Both the position numbers and the translations under genes were made by a program. The notes under the pieces were generated by a model, which was not told the origin of the DNA, searched no databases, and worked only from the letters and a program-made list of their open reading frames with translations. This document shows, piece after piece, positions 1 through 8,026 of a DNA stretch of 36,415 bases. Each line of letters opens with the position of its first letter. Within the stretch, counting starts at the first letter, position 1. Location: the IMG/VR virus record IMGVR_UViG_3300023112_000048, positions 1 through 36,415 of that record. One strand, written 5' to 3'. The DNA comes from a virus.

Positions 1-32
1 TTTATGCAGTTTATACATTTGTAACTATTTAA
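1..32 (+). CDS. C-terminal fragment of a mini membrane protein (partial)
   Basis: The first 32 bases are the last ten sense codons and the stop of a hydrophobic mini-protein. The complete copy, 33 residues, lies at 35627-35728, exactly 35,696 bases downstream. The fragment reads through YAVYTFVTI and its stop codon overlaps the terS ATG by one base. The window edge cuts off the 5' part. Confidence 0.6.
   Translation, partial: YAVYTFVTI
14..21 (+). promoter_or_regulatory. Possible -7 box (TACATTTG) before terS
   Basis: TACATTTG matches the Bacteroidetes -7 consensus TAnnTTTG and ends 10 bases before the terS ATG. It lies inside the mini membrane gene, so it could be coincidental coding sequence. 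In the complete copy at 35710-35717 a TTGG lies 23 bases upstream, a tolerable -33 spacing. If active, it would drive the late terminase/tail operon with a very short leader. Confidence 0.35.
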
Positions 33-448
33 TGGCACGACCTAAAGGAACGAAATATATCGAGACACCCGAAAAGATGTGGGAGTTATTCGTAGCGTAC
101 AAAGAAAGCGTTAAGGCTAATCCTCGTTATGTTTATGAGTATCATGGTAAGGATGGTTTACAAGTAAAGAAGCCTTTAGAAGTTCCTTTGACTATGGAAG
201 GTTTTGAATGTTATGTATCTGACTTAGGTATTATTAAAGATTTAAAGGATTATTTTAGTAATAGAAACGATTCTTATGCAGATTATTCCCCTATCTGTAC
301 ACGTGTACGTGTAGCAATACGTAGAGACCAAATAGAGGGCGGTATGGTTGGACAGTACAATTCAAGCATAACACAGCGTTTAAACGGCTTAACCGAGAAG
401 GTAGAACAAACAATAACTAACCCTCCAATATTCCCAGACATAGACTAA
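32..448 (+). CDS. terS: Terminase small subunit (gp3-like DNA-packaging protein)
   Basis: The 138-residue product looks like the small terminase subunits of the gp3-like DNA-packaging family common in Bacteroidetes phages. The opening MARPKGTKYIETPEKMWEL and the following helical segment are typical. Such proteins recognise the packaging site on concatemeric DNA and hand it to the large subunit. The gene lies two genes upstream of the large terminase. A second copy at 35728-36165 has nearly the same first 60 residues but a diverged remainder, so the C-terminal half, expected to contact the large subunit, has changed along with the neighbouring terL. The start is supported by the conserved N-terminus in both copies. 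Assignment rests on family resemblance and context; no DNA-binding assay is implied. Confidence 0.85.
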   Translation: MARPKGTKYIETPEKMWELFVAYKESVKANPRYVYEYHGKDGLQVKKPLEVPLTMEGFECYVSDLGIIKDLKDYFSNRNDSYADYSPICTRVRVAIRRDQIEGGMVGQYNSSITQRLNGLTEKVEQTITNPPIFPDID

Positions 449-458
449 AAAAAACAAC

Positions 459-674
459 ATGAGAAAATACATAGGAAAATCAAAAGAATATAAGAACGTT
501 TATGTTAACTATTCTGATACTGAAAAAATATATTATTATAGTGCTAATGTAAGAGTTGGAGATAAGCATAAGCAAAAAGATAGTTTTAAAACAGAAAGAG
601 AAGCGGCTAAATGGGTTGACCTTAGATTAATAGAAGGAGGTAAAGAACCTGTAAACGTCCTCAAAAGAAAGTAG
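459..674 (+). CDS. Small AP2/ERF-like DNA-binding protein candidate
   Basis: A 71-residue basic protein lies between terS and terL, with its stop directly abutting the terL ATG. Its pattern (YYYSANVRVGDKHK, then SFKTEREAAKWVDLRLI) resembles the three-strand plus helix AP2/integrase-N-terminal fold often attached to HNH endonucleases, in which strands read a DNA groove and the EAA helix packs behind. No nuclease domain is present. The alternative terminase module at the end of the window lacks this gene, so it is a removable cargo gene. Its role is unknown; a DNA-binding accessory or the remnant of a homing element are both possible. Confidence 0.6.
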   Translation: MRKYIGKSKEYKNVYVNYSDTEKIYYYSANVRVGDKHKQKDSFKTEREAAKWVDLRLIEGGKEPVNVLKRK

Positions 675-1826
675 ATGTTTCAAAGAACTACGGCAGTAAA
701 TAGAATAGGTGCTATGACTGCACGTAAGCGAGTTGTACAAGGCGGAACATCTGCTAGTAAGACTTACTCAATACTTGCTATCCTAATCAACAAAGCATTA
801 AAAGAACCTAACTTAGAGATAAGTGTAGTATCTGAATCAATACCACATTTGAGAAGGGGAGCGTTAAAAGACTTCATTAAGATAATGATATGGATTGAAC
901 GTTATAAGGATAGCGAGTTTAACAAGTCAACACTTACATATCGTTTCCATAATGGTAGTTATATTGAGTTCTTTAGTGCGGATCAACCCGACAAGATGAG
1001 AGGTGCAAGACGTAACCTACTTTATGTTAATGAAGCAAACAATGTACACTTTGAAGCATATTATCAAATGGCTATTAGAACAAGTGGGGTTATCTATATT
1101 GACTTTAACCCTACTGCAAAGTTCTGGGCGCATACAGAAGTGCTAGAAGAGGATGACAGCGAGTTTCTAAAATTAACTTACAAAGATAATGAAGCACTAC
1201 CACAAACGATAGTAGATGAAATTGAAGCCAACGAGAAGAAAGCGGAGAAGTCTAAGTATTGGGCTAATTGGTGGAGGGTGTATGGTCTTGGCGAAGTAGG
1301 AGCGTTAGACGGTGTTATCTTAGAAGATTGGGAAGAGGTTAAAGAAGTACCACCAGAAGCGAGGTTACTTGGTTACGGTATGGACTTTGGATTTAGTAAC
1401 TCGTACACCTCCGTAGTTGGTGTGTACGAATACAATGAGACTTACATACTAGACGAGGTATTCTATAAGCGTGGTGTTTACCCATATCAAATATATCAAA
1501 GCATTAAAGACGAAGTAGGAAGCGAGGATGTATGGGCAGACCATGCAAGACCAGACAGCATTAAAGAGTTAAAAGACTTAGGGCTAAGGATTAGAGGAGC
1601 AGAAAAACCAAGAGATGCTATGGAAAGTTTCTTAGATAAGATGAATAGACAAACTTTTTTCGTATCTTCGAGGAGTGAAAACATAAAGCACGAATTGAAT
1701 AACTGGACTTGGGCAAAGGATAAAGGCGGAGAAAGTCTTAACGTACCTATCAAAGAGTTCGATCACGCAATGGATGCAGTTAAATATTTATTAATCAGTA
1801 AAGACAAATATAGTGGACGTTATTAA
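675..1826 (+). CDS. terL: Terminase large subunit, PBSX/Terminase_3 type
   Basis: This 383-residue packaging motor has an N-terminal ATPase and a C-terminal nuclease. The Walker A loop is GGTSASKT (residues 23-30) and the Walker B segment LLYVNE ends in the catalytic E120. The RNaseH-like nuclease has acidic candidates at D237 (GYGMDFGFSN), D289 (WADHARPDS) and D363/D367 (DHAMDAVKY). The length is slightly short but complete for the family. The protein cleaves concatemers and pumps DNA through the portal. A different terL (Walker A GGQGAGKT) starts at 36158; the two share the family segment DFIKIM. The C-terminus overlaps a possible GTG mini-ORF. Confidence 0.95.
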   Translation: MFQRTTAVNRIGAMTARKRVVQGGTSASKTYSILAILINKALKEPNLEISVVSESIPHLRRGALKDFIKIMIWIERYKDSEFNKSTLTYRFHNGSYIEFFSADQPDKMRGARRNLLYVNEANNVHFEAYYQMAIRTSGVIYIDFNPTAKFWAHTEVLEEDDSEFLKLTYKDNEALPQTIVDEIEANEKKAEKSKYWANWWRVYGLGEVGALDGVILEDWEEVKEVPPEARLLGYGMDFGFSNSYTSVVGVYEYNETYILDEVFYKRGVYPYQIYQSIKDEVGSEDVWADHARPDSIKELKDLGLRIRGAEKPRDAMESFLDKMNRQTFFVSSRSENIKHELNNWTWAKDKGGESLNVPIKEFDHAMDAVKYLLISKDKYSGRY

Positions 1827-1944
1827 AACAATAGGAAGGGTTATAGTTAGCCCGTTTATTTATGCAGGTTATTTAATTATCGCAGCCGTAGGTTGTAGTA
1901 TGATGACTTGGCAGTATGTAAGAACAGGTAGTTTAAATGATTAG
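1813..1944 (+). CDS. Mini membrane protein (43 aa, GTG start)
   Basis: This short frame fills the only gap between terL and the first glycosyltransferase. Read from GTG at 1813 it gives 43 residues with one strongly hydrophobic stretch (about residues 10-31, including PFIYAGYLIIAAVG) followed by a polar tail. It overlaps the terL end by 14 bases and the next ATG by 8, the tight spacing seen elsewhere in the genome. A single transmembrane helix is likely. Function is unknown; the GTG start and short length leave doubt about expression. Confidence 0.45.
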   Translation: MDVIKTIGRVIVSPFIYAGYLIIAAVGCSMMTWQYVRTGSLND

Positions 1945-2536
1945 TATTATACTACCATACAACAAAGACAGAGGGTATCTAGCACACGCTTTAAACTCAA
2001 TCGATAGACAAACCTATAAAGATATTGAAGTGATACAGTCATTCTCTCCTAACTCAGTAGGCTATAATCTAAACGAAGGAATCAAAAAGGCTAAAGGCGA
2101 TTTAATCACTTATATATGTGATGATGATATGTTACCACCTAACGCTATTGAAGACACGGTAAACAACTTTAAAGGGGACTTCATACATGGCAACGCTTTA
2201 AACTTTCGGGCTGACGGTTATAGAAAATTGCAAGTACCTACTAAGTTAAATCCTACTTTAAATGATATGTTGAATAAGAACTTCGTACATGGTGGAACAG
2301 TTACCTATCATGCTAGATGTTTTGAGAATGATTTGTTTGATGAGTCACTAACTACTGGCGAAGAGTACGAGTTCAATCTAAGGTTGTTAAGTAAAGGATT
2401 TAAACTAGAGTATATCAATAAATTATTGTATCTTTACAGAAGACACGAAGCGCAAAAGAGTTTAGGTAATGAAGATGCTGAGTATATCAAGGCAAGGCGC
2501 AAGAAGATTAATTTAATTAAAGATAGGTTTAGATGA
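1937..2536 (+). CDS. Family 2 glycosyltransferase (GT-A fold)
   Basis: The 199-residue protein begins with the nucleotide-binding strand MISIILPYNKDRGYLAHA, followed by the SIDRQTYKDIEVI helix-strand typical of GT2 enzymes. The metal/nucleotide-sugar DxD motif is DDD at residues 62-64 (TYICDDDMLPP), and the C-terminal half has the acceptor-side TGEEYEFNLRL segment. It should transfer a sugar from a nucleotide-sugar donor. It is translationally coupled (4-base overlap) to a second glycosyltransferase, and both sit between terL and the tail genes. The pair may therefore decorate virion proteins or host surface glycans. The acceptor cannot be read from sequence. Confidence 0.88.
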   Translation: MISIILPYNKDRGYLAHALNSIDRQTYKDIEVIQSFSPNSVGYNLNEGIKKAKGDLITYICDDDMLPPNAIEDTVNNFKGDFIHGNALNFRADGYRKLQVPTKLNPTLNDMLNKNFVHGGTVTYHARCFENDLFDESLTTGEEYEFNLRLLSKGFKLEYINKLLYLYRRHEAQKSLGNEDAEYIKARRKKINLIKDRFR

Positions 2537-3210
2537 AGATAACCGCTAACATAGCAACGATGAAAGGTAGAGAGTCAAACCTTTACCAAACATTAGAATC
2601 TATCTTACCACAATTTGATAAGGTTAGGATAGTATTTAATGGGTTTGATAAGTTGCCGTCTTGGGCAATGGATGAGAGAATAGAGCCTATATTCCCAAAG
2701 GATGATTTAACAGACAACGGTAAGTTCTACTCACTTGATCCAAAGCGCAAAGAATACTACTTTACTTTAGATGACGATATTATCTATCCTGCTGACTATG
2801 TAGAAAGAACTATTGAGGCTATTGAGAAATACGGTTGCATAGTTAGTTATCATGGTAGGATATTGAATCCTAAAGAAACTACGTACTATCGTGGTAAGCA
2901 TCAATTCTATCATTGTGCTAGGGGAGAACATAAGAACTTAAGATTAGATGTATGTGGAACGGGTGTAACAGCATTTAGAACTGATTACTTTTGCCCTAAA
3001 GGATTACATAACCACGAGTACAAAAGGATGAGCGATTTAGTATTCAGTTTGGAAGCAGCAAAACAAGGTAAGGTTATAGGATTAATTAACAAGCCTAGTG
3101 GATGGATTAAACCGCAAGAGGTTAAACAGTCCATTTACCAAAGCGAAGTAAAGACGAGTCAAGTTAAACAAATAGAGTTAATGAATGAAATCATACAAAT
3201 TAATAATTAA
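2533..3210 (+). CDS. Second GT-A glycosyltransferase
   Basis: The 225-residue product starts MKITANIATMKGRESNLYQT, a Rossmann-like opening, and carries a DxD motif as DDD at residues 80-82 (YFTLDDDIIYP). The middle region is unusually rich in His, Tyr and Cys (YYRGKHQFYHCARGEH), and VCGTGVTAFRTDYF probably forms the acceptor loop. It differs from its upstream neighbour, so the two are not a recent duplication. The stop lies 26 bases inside the next gene. Two adjacent transferases suggest sequential addition of sugars to one acceptor, which is inference. The donor and acceptor are unknown. Confidence 0.82.
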   Translation: MKITANIATMKGRESNLYQTLESILPQFDKVRIVFNGFDKLPSWAMDERIEPIFPKDDLTDNGKFYSLDPKRKEYYFTLDDDIIYPADYVERTIEAIEKYGCIVSYHGRILNPKETTYYRGKHQFYHCARGEHKNLRLDVCGTGVTAFRTDYFCPKGLHNHEYKRMSDLVFSLEAAKQGKVIGLINKPSGWIKPQEVKQSIYQSEVKTSQVKQIELMNEIIQINN

Positions 3211-3787
3211 GCCAGTACAAGAGTTACCATGCTCGAAGTATCACATAGTCTATAACTTGAAAGATTACTTTGAAGACGTAGATAGTCCTGAGATACCCGA
3301 AATGGTAAGGTTAATATCTGATTGGACGGACGAGAAGCCTAATAAGTTGTTTACGTGCTTATCTAAAGATATTGTAGCAGCGTTTAATGCTATCACTACA
3401 CAACTAAATTCATACAAGCCACAGAAGCCTAAACAGTCAATAGGGGATTACGTGTTTATAATGGACTACGATAAGATGAGTGCAGGTTGGTGGAATCACA
3501 TTAACCACTTAGACATGAAGAACAACCCGTTGGAGTTACTTGGATTAGTTTATTTAGAGAAAGGTAAAGGATATGCGGAGGTAGATAAGCACGATAACGT
3601 CATTAACCCAGTGTCAGAACGGCAAAAGGCTTTAGTAGATGAAATGAGTTTGGCTGATTTCTTAGACATTGGCGCTTTTTTTTTGAATCAATACGTTATA
3701 TTGAAAGAGTTACACTCGGGATTGAACATAAACCAAGCAATGGAAGAGTTGAAGAGCCAACGCCTTACGGATGGGAAAACACACTAA
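3185..3787 (+). CDS. Tail assembly chaperone, zero-frame product
   Basis: This 200-residue acidic protein has no obvious enzymatic motif. Its position ahead of the tail genes, and a run of nine T at 3676-3684 from which the -1 frame stays open to 3924, identify it as a likely tail assembly chaperone of the gpG/gpGT type. Such chaperones bind the tape measure and recruit tail tube subunits. Ordinary translation gives the 200-residue form ending RLTDGKTH. A -1 slip after codon 166 would give a 246-residue form with a different C-terminus. The ATG overlaps the end of the glycosyltransferase gene. The functional call is inferred from context and recoding architecture rather than a recognised domain. 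Confidence 0.65.
   Translation: MKSYKLIIKPVQELPCSKYHIVYNLKDYFEDVDSPEIPEMVRLISDWTDEKPNKLFTCLSKDIVAAFNAITTQLNSYKPQKPKQSIGDYVFIMDYDKMSAGWWNHINHLDMKNNPLELLGLVYLEKGKGYAEVDKHDNVINPVSERQKALVDEMSLADFLDIGAFFLNQYVILKELHSGLNINQAMEELKSQRLTDGKTH
3676..3684 (+). other. Probable -1 programmed ribosomal frameshift site (T9)
   Basis: Nine consecutive T are read in frame as GCT TTT TTT TTG. Slipping back one base after the second TTT re-pairs Phe-tRNAs perfectly on TTT codons. It leads into a frame with no stop from 3682 to 3921, giving F-E-S-I-R-Y-I-E and then a Tyr/Trp-rich tail. This is the direction and placement expected for tail chaperone recoding. A homopolymer sequencing error is the alternative, but both frames look coding downstream. 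Confidence 0.65.
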
Positions 3788-3924
3788 TGAACTTATCAAC
3801 GTTTTATAGTTGCACATGGCACGAGTTAACGAATTTAAACATTAGAGCGTTTCAACATAGAGTTAAGTACTATGAATATATTAAAGAAGTAGAAGAGTTT
3901 GAAAGAGCAAAGTTAAGAAGATGA
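3682..3924 (+). CDS. -1 frame extension of the tail assembly chaperone (also a 45-aa ORF from 3787)
   Basis: This frame is open for 80 codons after the T9 slip site, ending at TGA 3922-3924, which overlaps the next gene's ATG. Its C-terminal part reads PYGWENTLMNLSTFYSCTW, then HELTNLNIRAFQHRVKYYEY and a charged helix ending AKLRR. It contains an ATG at 3787 that coincides with the stop of the zero frame, so it could also be translated separately as a 45-residue protein. The Trp-containing helical tail and position fit the T part of gpGT chaperones. Without it, 3788-3920 would be a gap in an otherwise gapless region. Confidence 0.62.
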   Translation, partial: FESIRYIERVTLGIEHKPSNGRVEEPTPYGWENTLMNLSTFYSCTWHELTNLNIRAFQHRVKYYEYIKEVEEFERAKLRR

Positions 3925-4496
3925 GTCAGAGTTTATTTAAACAGTTTGGTGCAGCAATGGATGACGTTATAGGGAATAAACCTGATAGCGCTTTGTCTCT
4001 TGCATTAATGGAAACATCAGCAAGTTTAATTGAAGACCTTAGAGAAAGCCTTGTTAGTTCTGGTGCTGTTGCAAGTAGACAACTATTACAATCAATCGCA
4101 CCTTTACCTGTTGAACTTAATGACGGTGTATTTACTATTTCTATTGAGATGGATAGTTATTGGAAGTTTATAAATGAAGGTGTAAACGGTACAGAGAGAG
4201 ACAGAGGTGCGCCAACTTGGGGGAAGACACCTAGTGTGGGTATGTCATTCAAAGAATCCATTAGGGAGTGGATGACGTTTAAAGGTATTACATCACTATC
4301 ATGGACGGATAAAGACGGTAACGCAGTAGTTAAAGAACTAAGCACAGAGCAAGACAGAGACGGAGCAGCCTTTGTAATTATGAGAGGGTTAAAAAAGAAT
4401 GGACAGAAAGCAACTTACTTCGTTGATAATGTATTAGACAATGATTACATAACAGAAATAGAAGATAAAATTTACAAAGCATGGCAGTCACAATAG
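3921..4496 (+). CDS. HK97 gp10-like head-tail/tail completion protein
   Basis: The 191-residue protein begins with a long helix (ALMETSASLIEDLRESLVSS). The middle strands, including ISIEMDSYWKFINEGVNGT, recall HK97 gp10-type completion proteins, in which a Tyr/Trp-rich strand precedes an 'inEgt' loop. It probably caps the tail or joins it to the neck. The start overlaps the -1 frame of the tail chaperone and the end overlaps the following tail gene by 16 bases. Family placement is moderate and relies on this pattern together with location. Confidence 0.6.
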   Translation: MSQSLFKQFGAAMDDVIGNKPDSALSLALMETSASLIEDLRESLVSSGAVASRQLLQSIAPLPVELNDGVFTISIEMDSYWKFINEGVNGTERDRGAPTWGKTPSVGMSFKESIREWMTFKGITSLSWTDKDGNAVVKELSTEQDRDGAAFVIMRGLKKNGQKATYFVDNVLDNDYITEIEDKIYKAWQSQ

Positions 4497-5635
4497 AGCA
4501 AAGTCCGAGTACAGATTTTGTATTAAGCGGTAATCCTATTATATGGGTTTTCAGTTCTAATCAAACAGGGCAGGTTAACTTTAGTTATTATGTTGAGGTT
4601 TATGTTGACGGTGTTTTAAATAGTTCACATCAAGTATTCCCAGAAAGCGGTATCTATGGAAAGTTTGACGCAAGCCAAATTGCGGAGAGTGAGTTAACTG
4701 CTCCAACAATTCCAACAGTTGAAACAGGAGAAGATGGAGGTAGTGCATCTATAAGTATAAAAGTCTATGAGAGATATGGAACTACACCAACATTACAAGC
4801 AAGCAGTACGTCATCTAGTGAGGTAGTTATAAAGGGTAAGTTATTTATGAATGCATGGATTAATACCGACTTAGACAATTACTTTGTAGATGAAGCAACT
4901 CTAAATAAAAAGTTTTTAAGTGATGCTACTGAATATAACCTTAGAGATGGAGAGTTATTAAATTTCTACTTTTGTGGAGAGGATGCTGATAACGATTATA
5001 GCATAGCCTTGTCTTATAGAGATGTTGACAATTCAGCCCTTCATAGTGAAGTTATAGCAGCAACTGGATATAATGGTTTATCTTGCTTTGCGTTGAGTTA
5101 TGACATACTAAACTCTTACTATTCAATGAATGATGTTTATTATATTAGGATGTATATAAGAATAAATACTAATAATTACAGAACTAACAACTACATAATA
5201 AACATTGACAAGTGCTTTAGACCAGACACAACACGTTTACACTTCCTAAACCAATTAGGAGGAGTAGATGCTTTTACATTCGATGCAGTTAGCAAGCAGT
5301 CAATGAGTACACAGACTAACTCATTCTTAACAACGCAAGGAGGTTTTGACGGTGCTGCTTATACTTACTCAACTACCAATAGTCAAACGGGTAACTATCA
5401 AGTTACGAGCAACACTAAGTTAATGCTAGAGAGTAATTGGATAAACGAGGATATTATGCAATGGCTTAACGACAACTTATTTACATCTCCTTATATTCTA
5501 ATGGAAACAGCAAACGGATTACAAAGGGTTGCTAATACTTCTGCATCTGTTAAGTATAAGAAGAATAGAAACGACATGGCTTTTAACGTAGTAATTGAAT
5601 TAGATTTACAAATGCACTCAAGCATGATTATATGA
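4481..5635 (+). CDS. Structural tail protein, distal tail/baseplate candidate
   Basis: This 384-residue protein is rich in Ser, Thr, Asn and Tyr with alternating beta patterns and no signal peptide. It opens with a beta-sandwich-like domain (about residues 1-115). It later contains LHFLNQLGGVDAFTFDAVSK, a 'LNxLGGxDAFTF' phrase I associate with structural tail proteins of Bacteroidetes phages and prophages. It is coupled by a 4-base overlap to a 794-residue baseplate-like protein. A role at the tail tip or baseplate is inferred from order (chaperone, completion protein, this gene, baseplate, fibre, tape measure). Enzymatic motifs were not seen. Confidence 0.6.
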   Translation: MAVTIEQSPSTDFVLSGNPIIWVFSSNQTGQVNFSYYVEVYVDGVLNSSHQVFPESGIYGKFDASQIAESELTAPTIPTVETGEDGGSASISIKVYERYGTTPTLQASSTSSSEVVIKGKLFMNAWINTDLDNYFVDEATLNKKFLSDATEYNLRDGELLNFYFCGEDADNDYSIALSYRDVDNSALHSEVIAATGYNGLSCFALSYDILNSYYSMNDVYYIRMYIRINTNNYRTNNYIINIDKCFRPDTTRLHFLNQLGGVDAFTFDAVSKQSMSTQTNSFLTTQGGFDGAAYTYSTTNSQTGNYQVTSNTKLMLESNWINEDIMQWLNDNLFTSPYILMETANGLQRVANTSASVKYKKNRNDMAFNVVIELDLQMHSSMII

Positions 5636-8016
5636 ATGACTACTTATTAATAGACGGTACTAAGGTGGATTTAAGCGAAGCAGATAAGATTGCTTTGTCA
5701 TTTTCTTATGCAGAGATTTCTGATCCTAGCAAAAGGAAGTTAAGCCAATCTAGGACTATTACTATTCCTGGCAACCAAAACAATACTAAATTCTTTCAAC
5801 GTGCTTACAATTTAACTTGGCAAGAGTTTGACGGTATTATATCGGCTGTATCTTTTGATAGTTCAAAACCTCACATTTGTAGTTACTACTCAGACAACCA
5901 AGTTATCTTTCAAGGTTACATTCAGATACTATCTAGTAAGATTAGTAAAGGAGTAGTTAACTTTGAAGCGGTATTGTTTAGTAACATCATAGGGCTATTA
6001 ACTCAGATAGGAGATAAGTTAGTTAGTGAGTTAGGTTGGTCGGAATATAACCATACTTTAAATCATACCAACATAGAGAACAGTTGGGAAACTTCTGTAA
6101 TAGTTGACGGTGTAGCAACATCTAACTTTACAGCAGGCGTTCCTGATGGCTTTGGTTATATGTATGGGCTTGTTGACTATGGATATGACAACATACTAGA
6201 CAAGTACAAAGATAATGAGATATACGGCTTTATTTATCAAAAGGAAGTAGTAGAGAAAACTATGGACTTTCTAGGTTATACTATAAACTCAGACTTCTTA
6301 GATTCAGAGTTAGGTAAACGATTACAGTTAGGTTATGGTGGCGGAGATAAATTTGAGTTATCTAGTGCAGATATTGCAGCGTTAGGAGTTAGTTCTACGG
6401 GAGACGGTAGCAGTACTTTAAGCAACACACTTATTCAAGACCCTATTTACGGAAACTACAACTCAAGTACTACACTTCAATCTGAAATAATAGACAGTTC
6501 ATTTGTAACCATTACAGAGGTAAGTGATACTACTAACCAAATGAATGCAGGTATTACTACTATGGCTATCACAGGCAACTTTGATGTGCATATTGAATTT
6601 GATTTAGATTGGAGTTTAGCACAAACCTCAACGGGTACAGTCAGCTTCATGAGGTTAAACTATTGGCAGTTGGTATTAGTTAAAAATGGCGTTGGTGCAG
6701 TTGTTCAGTCTAATTACACAGCAGTTAATACGAGTGGAACAATAAGCGTAGACTACACTAACAACTTCTTTTTTAATGGTGGAGATGATTACTACTTTAG
6801 ATTAGATGCTTACTATTCTGCTGGAGTACTAGCACCTACAACGGGTGGAGACTTTACAGTAACTTATGACTATAATAATACCATAGTACAAAACCAAGTT
6901 TGCACAAATGGAATAGTTCAGAATGGAAGTACAATCTACTTACCTAACTACATACCAAAGATAAAAGCGGTTGATAATTTCAAGTCATTGATTGAACATT
7001 TTAACCTTTACGTTAGTGAGCCAGACTTAGACGGTGTAGTAACTATTGAGCCATTAGAAGATTATTACTTTGATGCTGCGGATGCGGTTACATACACTAA
7101 GAAGATTGACCACACTAAAGATATTGAGATTGAGCCATTAGCATTAACACAGCCTAAGACTTATAACTTCATGTTTGCAGAGGATAAGGACTATTACAGA
7201 AGTCTTTACTTTGACAAGTGGGAGCAACACTATGGAGACTACACTTACGAGAATCAAACATTCTTTAGCAAAGGAGATAGTAGTTTTAAACTTAACTACA
7301 CAATCACACCACCCGTAGAAATAGACGGTACAGATTTAATAATACCTAGAGTGATTAAAGTAGAGAACGGTGTAATATCTCCATTCAAAGGTAAAGCGAG
7401 AATATACTACTATCAAGGATTAAGAACGGGAGCATGGACTTTAGAAGGTACTAACTCGGTTGCAGATAGTCCACAAACAGAATACCCACAAGTAGGACAC
7501 TTGGATGATATAGACAATCCTACCTTTGATATTTGCTTTGGTATGCCTAGAGAGTTGTTTTATAATGCTACATCTTACACAGCGGTTAATTGCTTTAGTG
7601 AGTATTACAGTAGATTTATAAACGAACTAACTAATCCTGATGCTAAGATGCTAAAGGCTTATTTTAGAGTAACTAACCAAGATGTAAAAGATGACTTTCT
7701 AAGATATATTTACAATATTGATGGAGTACTTTATAGAATTAACGTAGTGAAGGATTATGTTACCAATATGGGAACAACATATCATGAGTTTATTAAGATA
7801 ATTGAAGTAAGCAAAAGAAGAACTATTACATACACCACTACAATACCTAACGGACAAACAAGTATAATTGATGTTTCAGGAGATTTCCAAAGTGGATATA
7901 ATGCAGTTCTAACTACTAATAGAGTATTTATAGAGAAAGATAAACAAATGACAGCAAGCGATGGAACAGCCATAGATGGCGATTTAGTAATAGATGGAGA
8001 TTGGGTAATAACATAA
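5632..8016 (+). CDS. Large baseplate/tail tip protein
   Basis: The 794-residue product begins MNDYLLIDGTKVDLSEAD, then SQSRTITIPGNQNNTKFF, which resembles the N-terminal domain of baseplate hub-like proteins in Bacteroidetes tailed phages. The rest is a long series of beta-rich, Asp/Tyr/Asn-rich segments with few charged helices. The C-terminus (DGTAIDGDLVIDGDWVIT) is repetitive and Gly/Asp-rich and may dock the next protein, whose start has a comparable surface composition. It probably builds the tail tip platform carrying the putative receptor-binding protein. No lysozyme or peptidase motif was seen. Confidence 0.62.
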   Translation: MNDYLLIDGTKVDLSEADKIALSFSYAEISDPSKRKLSQSRTITIPGNQNNTKFFQRAYNLTWQEFDGIISAVSFDSSKPHICSYYSDNQVIFQGYIQILSSKISKGVVNFEAVLFSNIIGLLTQIGDKLVSELGWSEYNHTLNHTNIENSWETSVIVDGVATSNFTAGVPDGFGYMYGLVDYGYDNILDKYKDNEIYGFIYQKEVVEKTMDFLGYTINSDFLDSELGKRLQLGYGGGDKFELSSADIAALGVSSTGDGSSTLSNTLIQDPIYGNYNSSTTLQSEIIDSSFVTITEVSDTTNQMNAGITTMAITGNFDVHIEFDLDWSLAQTSTGTVSFMRLNYWQLVLVKNGVGAVVQSNYTAVNTSGTISVDYTNNFFFNGGDDYYFRLDAYYSAGVLAPTTGGDFTVTYDYNNTIVQNQVCTNGIVQNGSTIYLPNYIPKIKAVDNFKSLIEHFNLYVSEPDLDGVVTIEPLEDYYFDAADAVTYTKKIDHTKDIEIEPLALTQPKTYNFMFAEDKDYYRSLYFDKWEQHYGDYTYENQTFFSKGDSSFKLNYTITPPVEIDGTDLIIPRVIKVENGVISPFKGKARIYYYQGLRTGAWTLEGTNSVADSPQTEYPQVGHLDDIDNPTFDICFGMPRELFYNATSYTAVNCFSEYYSRFINELTNPDAKMLKAYFRVTNQDVKDDFLRYIYNIDGVLYRINVVKDYVTNMGTTYHEFIKIIEVSKRRTITYTTTIPNGQTSIIDVSGDFQSGYNAVLTTNRVFIEKDKQMTASDGTAIDGDLVIDGDWVIT

Positions 8017-8026
8017 TAATAAAATA

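Noticed and set aside
3676-3684. The T9 run as a mere sequencing error that splits one gene
   Set aside because: Both frames remain coding after the run: the zero frame continues 34 codons to a stop that overlaps an ATG, and the -1 frame for 80. Error remains possible and is listed under the finding.
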